Below, piece after piece: positions 42,407 through 48,619 of a stretch of DNA of 48,619 nucleotides (position 1 is its first letter; each line of letters starts with the position of its first letter). The notes under the pieces were generated by a model that worked only from the letters and a program-made list of their open reading frames with translations, searched no databases and had not been told where the DNA came from. The position numbers and the translations under genes are program-made. Origin of the DNA: a bacterium (lineage in GTDB: Bacteria; T1Sed10-126); NCBI GenBank assembly GCA_003554945.1, contig PWHN01000085.1:1-48619 (forward strand), written 5' to 3'.

Positions 42407-42436
42407 AACCTCTCTTTTTCAGAGGGCTTTTTATTT
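42407..42436 (+). terminator. weak terminator after the AsmA/TamB-like gene
   Basis: CCTCT (42409-42413) pairs with AGAGG (42421-42425) around CTTTTTC, followed by GCTTTTTA. The short stem suggests partial termination. A new promoter follows directly. Confidence 0.5.
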
Positions 42437-42463
42437 GTTATAATTTGGCTGGTTTGTTATACA
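42435..42463 (+). promoter_or_regulatory. candidate promoter of the lipid A operon
   Basis: TTGTTA (42435-42440) and TATACA (42458-42463) are spaced by 17 bases. They lie 50 bases before the start of the oxidoreductase gene and directly after a short terminator, which suggests that the six-gene run has its own transcription start. Confidence 0.5.
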
Positions 42464-42512
42464 ATGGAACTTTGTTTGCATACTATTTTTAAAAAGGTAA
42501 GGAGAGGCGGTT

Positions 42513-43466
42513 ATGGAAGATAAATTGAATGTTGGAGTAATTGGAGTAGGTCACCTGGGTCAACATCACGCCCGGCTGTTTAATTCTTTTCACGACGTTG
42601 AACTGGTTGGGGTGGTAGACACAGATGAAGACCAGGGGCGTGAAATAGCTGACAAATACGATACTGAGTATTATGCGGAGCTTGACGATCTGATACCAAA
42701 TATTGAAGCGGCCAGTGTTGTTGCGCCGACAGAGTATCATTTTTCTATCGGAAAAAAATTAATAGAGAATGATATAGACTGCCTGATTGAAAAACCGATG
42801 GTGCAATCGCTGGAAGAGGCTGAAAAATTGTTTAAACTTTCCCAGAGCCACGAGGTATTACTCCAGGTTGGTCATATAGAACGGTTTAACACTGCTTTTG
42901 TCGCCGCCTGTGAATACATCTATGACCCGAAGTTCATTGAAGTAAACAGGCTTGGACCGTTTACAGAACGTTCAGTTGATATAGGCGTTGTAATGGATTT
43001 GATGATTCACGACATAGACATTGTCTTGAGTCTGGTAGACTCGCCCTTGAAAGAGGTAAGGACAGTGGGAGAGTCTGTAATAACAGATTTTGAAGATATC
43101 TGTAACGCTCGTTTTGAGTTTGAGAACGGTTGTGTGGCTAATCTCACTGCGAGTCGTGTCTCCCCGGATGACCGCAGAGAGATCAGGGTTTTTCAGCCCG
43201 AAAACTACGTGGCTCTAAACTACAAGGATCAGGAGGTTAAAGTCTGGCGGTTGCGAGACGGAGAAGAGGGGCCAGACTGTGAAGTATACACCCCGGAGGT
43301 TCCCGAGGGTGAAAGTCTAAAACGGGAGTTACTTCATTTCATTCACTGTATTAAGGAAGACCGTCCACCGGTGGTTGGTGGTAGTGAGGGGAAGGATGCG
43401 ATCAAGGTCGCTTTTGATGTTCTTGATTCGCTTGAAGGGGACAACTTTAAACGATTAGATGGGTGA
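42513..43466 (+). CDS. Gfo/Idh/MocA-family oxidoreductase (possible UDP-GlcNAc 3-dehydrogenase)
   Basis: The 317-residue protein has the Rossmann opening LNVGVIGVGHLGQHHARLF, the motif CLIEKPMVQSLEEAEKL (EKP, catalytic lysine) and VGHIERFNTAF. Together these match the Gfo/Idh family. In several diderm lineages a member of this family (GnnA) sits among the lpx genes and oxidises UDP-GlcNAc at C3 on the way to a 3-amino sugar for lipid A. The position immediately before lpxB suggests this, but the partner aminotransferase GnnB is not in the window, so the substrate is inference. AAGGAGAGGCGGTT precedes the ATG. The gene overlaps lpxB by 8 bases. Confidence 0.85.
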   Translation: MEDKLNVGVIGVGHLGQHHARLFNSFHDVELVGVVDTDEDQGREIADKYDTEYYAELDDLIPNIEAASVVAPTEYHFSIGKKLIENDIDCLIEKPMVQSLEEAEKLFKLSQSHEVLLQVGHIERFNTAFVAACEYIYDPKFIEVNRLGPFTERSVDIGVVMDLMIHDIDIVLSLVDSPLKEVRTVGESVITDFEDICNARFEFENGCVANLTASRVSPDDRREIRVFQPENYVALNYKDQEVKVWRLRDGEEGPDCEVYTPEVPEGESLKRELLHFIHCIKEDRPPVVGGSEGKDAIKVAFDVLDSLEGDNFKRLDG

Positions 43467-44589
43467 TATACTCCTCGTAACCGGGGATACCTCAGCTGAC
43501 CGATATGCCGCTGACCTTGTGGAGGTTTTGCTGAAGAACGGCTTTAACGGAGAGATTCTTGCGGCCGCCGGTGAGTATACGGAAGCTGCCGGCGCCCGGC
43601 TTATTGAAAACCTGGTAGATCACGCGGTGATGGGGTTTGCCGAGGTTGTTACATCCCTGCCTTATTTTTTCTCACTTGCCAGTCGAATAGAGGATATAGT
43701 TAAATCGGGGGATATTAGCGCGATTTTGCTCATGGATTTTCCGGGCTTTAATCTGCGACTGGCAGGTCGTCTGCAAAAATATGACGTGCCAATTTTCTAT
43801 TACATACCGCCACAGGTGTGGGCCTGGGGACGCTCAAGAGTCAAGAAGTTACGGGAGAGGTTTGAAGAACTCTTCGTAATTTTTCCTTTTGAGGTTGATT
43901 TTTACACCGAGCGGGATGTGGGAGTCCAGTTTGTTGGACATCCACGCCTGCAGAAGTGGAGAAACAGGCAGCCGGTGAGCGTTCGGGGAAAACTGGGTTT
44001 CGATGCTGATACCCCTATTTTAAGTTTTTTCCCCGGCTCCCGGTCAGGTGAGCTAAAACGGCATCTGCCGGTAATGAAGGAAGCGGCCAGACAATTACAG
44101 AAGAGATATCCCGACTGGAAGTTAGTTTTCAGTGTTGCTTCGACTGTGGAAGAGGATGAATTTTCAGAACTTGGAGAGCAGTTATTTCTCTGGCGTGAGG
44201 ATTCGCACAGCCTGTTGAACGATTCGGAGCTGGTAGTTCTGGCCTCGGGTACGGTGACAATGGAGGCTACATTTACAGCTACTCCCATGGTGGTCGGATA
44301 CCGTACCTCATTTTTTTCTTACTGGCTGGCTCGCTGCCTGGTAGACGTTGATTACGCGGCAATGCCCAATCATTTCCAGACTGAAGTTGAGATACCTGAA
44401 TTGCTGCAGTATGATTTTACTGTGGATAAGCTGGTTGAAGTTGTGGAAAAATTTATAGAAAACGATTCTGTTCGACAGGACCAGCGGCGGGTTCTAAAAT
44501 CTATCAGGGATAGTTTTGAAGACAAAAATCCTGCTCAGGAAGTAGCGGCGCGTCTGCTCGAAGCAGTTAATACCGGGAGTGGAATTTAA
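43459..44589 (+). CDS. lpxB: lipid-A-disaccharide synthase
   Basis: LpxB (GT19) joins UDP-2,3-diacylglucosamine to lipid X to give the lipid A disaccharide. The 376-residue protein is of normal length. It has GDTSADRYAADLVEVL (family GExSGD-type opening), HAVMGFAEVV, LLMDFPGFNLRLAG, YYIPPQVWAWGRSRVKKL, FVGHP, FFPGSRSGELKRHLP and LASGTVTMEAT, which cover the nucleotide and acceptor regions. The ATG overlaps the end of the preceding gene. A DUF374 acyltransferase starts 3 bases after its stop. It is the strongest single indicator of a lipopolysaccharide-bearing outer membrane here. Confidence 0.95.
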   Translation: MGDILLVTGDTSADRYAADLVEVLLKNGFNGEILAAAGEYTEAAGARLIENLVDHAVMGFAEVVTSLPYFFSLASRIEDIVKSGDISAILLMDFPGFNLRLAGRLQKYDVPIFYYIPPQVWAWGRSRVKKLRERFEELFVIFPFEVDFYTERDVGVQFVGHPRLQKWRNRQPVSVRGKLGFDADTPILSFFPGSRSGELKRHLPVMKEAARQLQKRYPDWKLVFSVASTVEEDEFSELGEQLFLWREDSHSLLNDSELVVLASGTVTMEATFTATPMVVGYRTSFFSYWLARCLVDVDYAAMPNHFQTEVEIPELLQYDFTVDKLVEVVEKFIENDSVRQDQRRVLKSIRDSFEDKNPAQEVAARLLEAVNTGSGI

Positions 44590-44591
44590 TT

Positions 44592-45290
44592 ATGTTTAAG
44601 AAAAAAATAGAGGAAAAGACTTTTTCTTTTCTTGCTCGCTGGGCCGCGCCGCCCCTGCTCAAAACAATCCGTCTGACTTGTTCCTTTGAAGAAATCAATC
44701 GTGAAAACCTGGATCTCTTTTATCCGGGGGAGAATTTCATACTATCATTCTGGCACGGTCATATACTGCCCATGGCACATTATTTTTTAAACTCCGGGTT
44801 TTATACTTTTGTAAGTCCGCACCGTGACGGTGAATACGTGGCCCGAATGATGGATGGCATGGGTCAGAATTATCTTCGCACATCTCTCCGGGATTTAAGC
44901 ATCAGCGCCCTGGTGCGCGGTCTGAAACTGGCCCGTCAGGGGGAGACTTTAGCAATAACTCCTGATGGACCGGTTGGACCCCGTTTTCAGGTCAAACCAG
45001 GTATAATCGGAATTAGCGAGCGAACTAAGCTGCCAATTCTTCCGGCAGCAGGTTTGCCGACGCGCGCCCATTTTTTCTCAAGCTGGGATCGCTTCTGTTT
45101 TCCCTATCCGTTTGCCGAAATAAAAATGATATTTGGAGATCCTCTGTGGCCCTGGGAGATGGAAGGCGACGATGAACAGCGTGCCCGGGTGCTTGAGAAC
45201 CGGATGCTGAAAATAACGCGAGAGCTTGCGGAGGATTGTTCGGTGCCGGCGGATTACTTCACGGAGGCGGAGGCCAGCGGTGAAGGCTAA
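44592..45290 (+). CDS. DUF374 lysophospholipid-acyltransferase-family protein
   Basis: The 232-residue protein carries ILSFWHGHILPMAHYF, SPHRDGEYVARMM, TSLRDLSISALVRGLKLA and AITPDGPVGPRFQVKPGI, the signature of DUF374 (LPLAT superfamily). Family members are found beside waaA and lpxK in many Gram-negative bacteria and are suspected to acylate lipid A or a related lipid, but no reaction is firmly known to me. It is flanked by lpxB (3-base gap) and lpxK (overlap of 11 bases), in line with that role. Confidence 0.88.
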   Translation: MFKKKIEEKTFSFLARWAAPPLLKTIRLTCSFEEINRENLDLFYPGENFILSFWHGHILPMAHYFLNSGFYTFVSPHRDGEYVARMMDGMGQNYLRTSLRDLSISALVRGLKLARQGETLAITPDGPVGPRFQVKPGIIGISERTKLPILPAAGLPTRAHFFSSWDRFCFPYPFAEIKMIFGDPLWPWEMEGDDEQRARVLENRMLKITRELAEDCSVPADYFTEAEASGEG

Positions 45291-46323
45291 ATTGCACAGT
45301 CTACTAAGACGGTTATATTTTTCTAACCCGGAGGGTATTTTCTGGAAGCTATTAGAACTTTTTCTTAAGCCTTTTGTACCATTTTACCGGTTGTTGCTAT
45401 TTTTAGACCAGCGTCGTAAAACCAAAAAAAGACGTTCACTGCCAGTCCCCGTAATTTCAATCGGTAATATAAGCCTGGGCGGCACGGGGAAGACTTCTTT
45501 TGCTCAATACATGCTCGAACAATTATCTCTGGACGGCTACCACCCCGGTTTGCTTAAACGGGGCGAAGGGAACCAGGAAGGCCTTTTGCTTCCCGGGAAC
45601 GGTGAAAAAAGAGTTGCCGAAAAATATGGCGACGAGGTAGCGCTTCTGAGTGAAAATATTCCCGGACTGCCTGTCGGTGTTGGCAGGGATAGGTGGTCGA
45701 TGGGGAGGCGGTTGTTGGAGGAAGCGTCGGTGGGAATGCTGTTGTTGGACGATGGTTTTCAGCATCTTGAGTTGAGCCGCGACCTGGATATAGTGCTGCT
45801 CGGATCTGTCGATGAGGCGGAGGGTTCACTGCTGCCGGCCGGACCACTTCGGGAGTCGAAAACAAGTCTGGAGCGGGCGGACATAGTTTCAGTAAAAAGT
45901 CGTGAGCCGGTGAAATTGGATCTATCAGAATTTACTGATGCCCCGGTTTATCGCCACTACTATACGTTAAAAGCCGTAAAGCGTGGTGATTTTGATGTAA
46001 CAGAAGCACTGAAGACCGAACCGGTTGATATCCTGAGTACCCTGGCCCGTCCACGGGAACTAAAAGAGTTCCTGCTTCAGGAGGGCTATCAAGTGCGTGA
46101 CTGTTATTCTTTGCCTGATCACGCATCTATAGCGACGGATTTTATTGAAGAAGAGTTGGAGCCGGAAAGGCTTGTTCTGACCGAAAAAGAGCTTGTGAAG
46201 TTGCCCCCGCGACTGCGGGAAAGGGTCAACTGTTTGAAAAGCCGCCTGGTGGTTGAATTGGGAGAAGACTTCTGGGAACAGGTTTATGCGAGTTTGCAGG
46301 AGCAGCCAAATGAAACTGGCTGA
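45280..46323 (+). CDS. lpxK: tetraacyldisaccharide 4'-kinase
   Basis: LpxK phosphorylates the 4' position of the lipid A precursor at the inner membrane. The 347-residue protein has an N-terminal hydrophobic helix region (LLELFLKPFVPFYRLLLFL), the Walker A loop ISIGNISLGGTGKTSF, GVGRDRWSMGRRL, and the family hallmark LLLDDGFQHLELSRDLDIVLL. The usual SRGY motif reads LLKRGEGN. GTG at 45280 is chosen because GGAGG lies six bases upstream and it removes an arginine-rich stretch that is a shadow of the DUF374 end. It overlaps DUF374 and waaA. Confidence 0.94.
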   Translation: MKAKLHSLLRRLYFSNPEGIFWKLLELFLKPFVPFYRLLLFLDQRRKTKKRRSLPVPVISIGNISLGGTGKTSFAQYMLEQLSLDGYHPGLLKRGEGNQEGLLLPGNGEKRVAEKYGDEVALLSENIPGLPVGVGRDRWSMGRRLLEEASVGMLLLDDGFQHLELSRDLDIVLLGSVDEAEGSLLPAGPLRESKTSLERADIVSVKSREPVKLDLSEFTDAPVYRHYYTLKAVKRGDFDVTEALKTEPVDILSTLARPRELKEFLLQEGYQVRDCYSLPDHASIATDFIEEELEPERLVLTEKELVKLPPRLRERVNCLKSRLVVELGEDFWEQVYASLQEQPNETG

Positions 46324-47533
46324 GGGCTTATACAACCTGTTGATTCACCTGGGTTTACCTGTGGTAGCTGTGTTGACTCTTGCCGGTTATAGGGGACGGC
46401 AACCCTGGTGCACGCTGGGTCGAAAATTTCATCTTCCTAATTCTGAAATTCTCGATCCCCCGGTTAGATTCTGGCTGCACGGCGCTTCCGTCGGTGAGAT
46501 GGTCATGGTTGAACGAACTCGCAACTGGTTGCTTGAACTTGGTATAAAAGAAGAAGAAATTTTAATTTCTTCGCAAACAAATACAGGTCTTGAAAAGACG
46601 CAACACTCCAGAAAATTTATTCTACCCCATGACTATCCCTGGTTACTTGGTCCGGTATCGCGGCGTGCCGAAGCCAGCTGGCTTTTGATTATGGAAACTG
46701 AACTCTGGCCTAACTTTTATCGTTATAACAGCGGTCGAGTCGTTATTATGAACGGCAAGGTAAAGAAAGAAAATTTTTGGAAATATAGACTGATTAAACC
46801 GCTTGTGAAAGCCACGCTTGACCACTGTAGGCGGGTAATGGCACGCAGCCAAGCCGATGCTGAGCGATTCAGACAGTTGTCCCCGGAGCTAAAAGTCGAA
46901 GCTCCCGGTTCTTTTAAGTGGCTGTCGCTTACTGAGGAGCCGCCAGAGCTTCCTGACGGCAGTAATTTTACAACTAAAAAAAAGACTCTTGTCGCCGGTA
47001 GTACCTGGCCCGGCGAGGAGGATAAGGCGCTGACGTTAGCGCGGCGGTTTGATCTAAACCTTTACCTGGTTCCCCGTCATTTAAAAAGGCTGCGCGATGT
47101 GGAAAAGTTTCTTAACAAAAACGGTCTTAATTGGTGTCGCTGGAGCGAGGGAAAAAAAGAATACAACGGTGATGTTGTTCTGGTTGATAAAATGGGAGTG
47201 CTGGCCGGTATTTACGGCTATGCTGATTTAGCTTTTGTTGGTGGCAGCTGGGATGAGCAGGTTGGGGGGCATAATCTGCTTGAACCGGTCCAGTGGACGA
47301 AACCGGTTCTAACCGGACCATATTTACAAAATGTTGAAACTACTGCAGAGACGCTTGAGAAGACGGGGCTTTTGTTCAGAGCTGTAGAAGAGAAGGACTG
47401 GGAAAATATGGCCGAGAAGGCGCTGTCTAAATCAACTGATCAAATAGAAGCCTCAGTTCAAAAATTGCAAGCAAAGGCACGCCGAATAGAAACTGATTAC
47501 AGGCAGTTGATCAAGGAGCTTATAGACCAGTGA
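46310..47533 (+). CDS. waaA: 3-deoxy-D-manno-octulosonic acid transferase (Kdo transferase)
   Basis: WaaA (KdtA) transfers Kdo from CMP-Kdo to lipid IVA. The 407-residue protein begins with a short membrane anchor (LLIHLGLPVVAVLTLAGY). FWLHGASVGEMVMVERT carries the catalytic Glu, WLLIMETELWPNFY follows, then NGKVKKENFWKYRL, a SFKWLS segment, AGSTWPGEEDKAL, YLVPRHLKRL and AFVGGSWDEQVGGHNLLEP, the CMP-Kdo-binding end. The ATG at 46310 has CAGGAG upstream and overlaps the lpxK stop by 14 bases. The stop overlaps the GTG start of lpxL. Whether it adds one or two Kdo residues cannot be told. Confidence 0.94.
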   Translation: MKLAEGLYNLLIHLGLPVVAVLTLAGYRGRQPWCTLGRKFHLPNSEILDPPVRFWLHGASVGEMVMVERTRNWLLELGIKEEEILISSQTNTGLEKTQHSRKFILPHDYPWLLGPVSRRAEASWLLIMETELWPNFYRYNSGRVVIMNGKVKKENFWKYRLIKPLVKATLDHCRRVMARSQADAERFRQLSPELKVEAPGSFKWLSLTEEPPELPDGSNFTTKKKTLVAGSTWPGEEDKALTLARRFDLNLYLVPRHLKRLRDVEKFLNKNGLNWCRWSEGKKEYNGDVVLVDKMGVLAGIYGYADLAFVGGSWDEQVGGHNLLEPVQWTKPVLTGPYLQNVETTAETLEKTGLLFRAVEEKDWENMAEKALSKSTDQIEASVQKLQAKARRIETDYRQLIKELIDQ

Positions 47534-48411
47534 AAAAATTACGTTACCTGTTGGAATATTTGCCATTAAAGGTGATACTTTTTTTGGCGGCTCTGCTTCC
47601 TTTATCTGCCGCCCGCCGACTGGGAGACGCTGTGGCCTGGTTGCTGGGGAAGGTTTTGAAATTACGGCGTGATGTAGTTGAAAACAACCTGAAGCGGGCT
47701 TTTCCAGACAAAACTGACGAAGAAAGATCAGTTCTTGCTGACGGCTGTTACCGGTTTTATTGTCGGATGGCTCTGGAATGGTCGCAGGCTGAGAAGATGT
47801 TGGATAAAGAGCAAATCGAGTTTAAGTCACCAGAGATAGTTGACAGACAGATAGAGCGTGGGAAAGGGTTAATATTTATCAGTGGTCACCTGGGTTATTG
47901 GGAGCTGGCTGGTGCTCTGCTGGTGCGCAGGTTTGGTCCAATGCACGTCTACGCTGATGTAATTCATAACCCCTTCGTGAATCAGGAAGTAGAGCGTCGT
48001 CGCTCTGACCTCGGTGTTGATACCGTAACCGGCAAGTGGGCTTTGAAAAAGCAGGCCCGGCTGTTGCGCCAGGGGGAGACAATTGGTCTGGTGGCAGACC
48101 AGAGCAAGGGAGTACGTCAGGCCGAGGTGCCGTTTTTTGGTTATCGGGTTAAGAACACTCGAATTCCGGCGACTCTGGCGAGAATAACGGCAGCGCCGGT
48201 TGTACCGGTGGTCGCGGTGCGCGAGAAAAAATATACGATAACAGTAAGGTTCAGTGAACCACTACCTGCATCTTTGACCGGTGTGACCAGAGAAAACGAG
48301 GAAGAGCTGTTGCGTCAGTATAACGAGTGGTTGGAGGACGAAGTAAAAAGATTTCCGGAACAATATTTTTGGCTTCACAGGCGCTGGAAGGATGCTCGAC
48401 CTCTAACCTGA
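47530..48411 (+). CDS. lpxL: lipid A biosynthesis (Kdo2-lipid IVA) acyltransferase
   Basis: The 293-residue LpxL/HtrB-family protein adds a secondary acyl chain to Kdo-lipid A. It has an N-terminal membrane helix (LKVILFLAALLPLSAARRL), KLRRDVVENNLKRAF, the catalytic block FISGHLGYWELAG (HxxxxE), GLVADQSKGVRQAEVPFFG and ARITAAPVVPVVAVRE, and it ends with EQYFWLHRRWKDA, all typical. LpxL and LpxM (or LpxP) cannot be separated by sequence alone. GTG overlaps the waaA stop (GTGA). It closes the lipid A run. Palindromes follow the stop. Confidence 0.93.
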   Translation: MKKLRYLLEYLPLKVILFLAALLPLSAARRLGDAVAWLLGKVLKLRRDVVENNLKRAFPDKTDEERSVLADGCYRFYCRMALEWSQAEKMLDKEQIEFKSPEIVDRQIERGKGLIFISGHLGYWELAGALLVRRFGPMHVYADVIHNPFVNQEVERRRSDLGVDTVTGKWALKKQARLLRQGETIGLVADQSKGVRQAEVPFFGYRVKNTRIPATLARITAAPVVPVVAVREKKYTITVRFSEPLPASLTGVTRENEEELLRQYNEWLEDEVKRFPEQYFWLHRRWKDARPLT

Positions 48412-48471
48412 TTAATTCATCAGCTGATGAATTAATCACCCGTAGGGCCGCCCATTCGTAGGAATGGGCGG
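48411..48471. repeat. two strong palindromes after lpxL
   Basis: A perfect 26-base palindrome with 13-base arms (ATTAATTCATCAG) occupies 48411-48436 and includes the last base of the lpxL stop. It is followed by CCGCCCATTC-GTAG-GAATGGGCGG at 48448-48471 with perfect 10-base arms. Neither is followed by a clean T-run, but they could stop transcription or protect the mRNA end. Confidence 0.85.
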
Positions 48472-48588
48472 GGTTAGTTCAGCTGTTTACAGAAAAAATG
48501 GAAAATTACATTATGTAGAAATAGCCAGACTGGAATATAATTGCTTAATCCTTTTTTGGAGACGATAAACGGCTGTCCTGTGGATGAA

Positions 48589-48619
48589 CTATTTACGACA
48601 GTTAAGCTGTCGTGAATAG
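48589..48619. repeat. inverted repeat at the right window edge
   Basis: CTATT-T-ACGACAG and CTGTCGT-G-AATAG form 13-base arms with one internal mismatch around TTAAG. The structure ends exactly at the window edge, so it may be part of a larger repeat or a leader of the next gene. Confidence 0.75.

Noticed and set aside
45226-45279. Extended lpxK start adding an arginine-rich N-terminus
   Set aside because: The extra residues are an out-of-frame reading of the DUF374 end; GTG at 45280 has a proper ribosome site.

Overview
This 48.6-kb window looks like chromosomal DNA of a Gram-negative-type (diderm) bacterium. The evidence is a lipid A/Kdo gene run at the right end (Gfo/Idh oxidoreductase, lpxB, DUF374 acyltransferase, lpxK, waaA, lpxL) behind a large AsmA/TamB-like protein. 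Other traits are reminiscent of diderm Bacillota: a pyrimidine-nucleoside phosphorylase of the KHSTGGVGD type, a biotin ligase without an HTH domain directly followed by type III pantothenate kinase, class II (GlpX) fructose bisphosphatase, and many TTG/GTG starts with strong GGAGG sites. Many cytosolic proteins are visibly rich in Glu and Asp, as in moderately halophilic bacteria. A Halanaerobiales-like or related lineage is my best guess, but this is inference. No rRNA, CRISPR array, complete insertion sequence or phage genes were seen.

Layout. 1-567: a 16-bp tandem repeat, tRNA-Thr on the minus strand and a repeat-rich spacer. 568-3516: an overlapping operon of a divergent ROK-family protein, argB and argD. 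3517-3967: a 339-bp nested inverted-repeat element. 3968-6582 (minus): a HAMP-GAF-GGDEF diguanylate cyclase overlapping a PhnD-like lipoprotein. 6754-8384: a small GNAT-like protein and a queuosine-salvage (Qng1/DUF2419) protein. 8545-10336: tRNA-Pro, tRNA-Gly, an unknown protein, and a B-box/RDD membrane protein followed by a possibly frameshifted tail. 10377-14866: pyrimidine-nucleoside phosphorylase, two small proteins (one PilZ-like), miaB and a TPR-SPOR envelope protein. 14945-19046: mutS, glpX, folB, with a VanZ-like membrane protein convergent to folB.

20019-24646: three small-scale mobile or repeat signals around tRNA-Ile and tRNA-Asp, an exported thioredoxin/erythromycin-esterase fusion, a DUF2784 membrane protein, and a cation/proton antiporter fused to a universal stress domain. 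24743-30917: an integral-membrane alpha/beta hydrolase, a Nudix hydrolase, an iron-type alcohol dehydrogenase, a DNA photolyase, a short-chain dehydrogenase and a small winged-helix protein. 31306-34480 (minus): an exported isoaspartyl methyltransferase coupled to a membrane-embedded spermidine-synthase-like protein. 34771-38948: trxA, birA, coaX and groES-groEL with a strong terminator. 39612-48411: the envelope cluster, whose genes mostly overlap by a few bases and so are probably co-translated.

Spacers are unusually rich in palindromic and dispersed repeats. The most interesting items are the 40-bp duplication of the tRNA-Asp 3' end flanking a 171-bp structured segment, a 61-base block shared between the spacers next to two tRNA genes, the 339-bp element with about 28-bp terminal inverted repeats, and the thioredoxin/erythromycin-esterase fusion.
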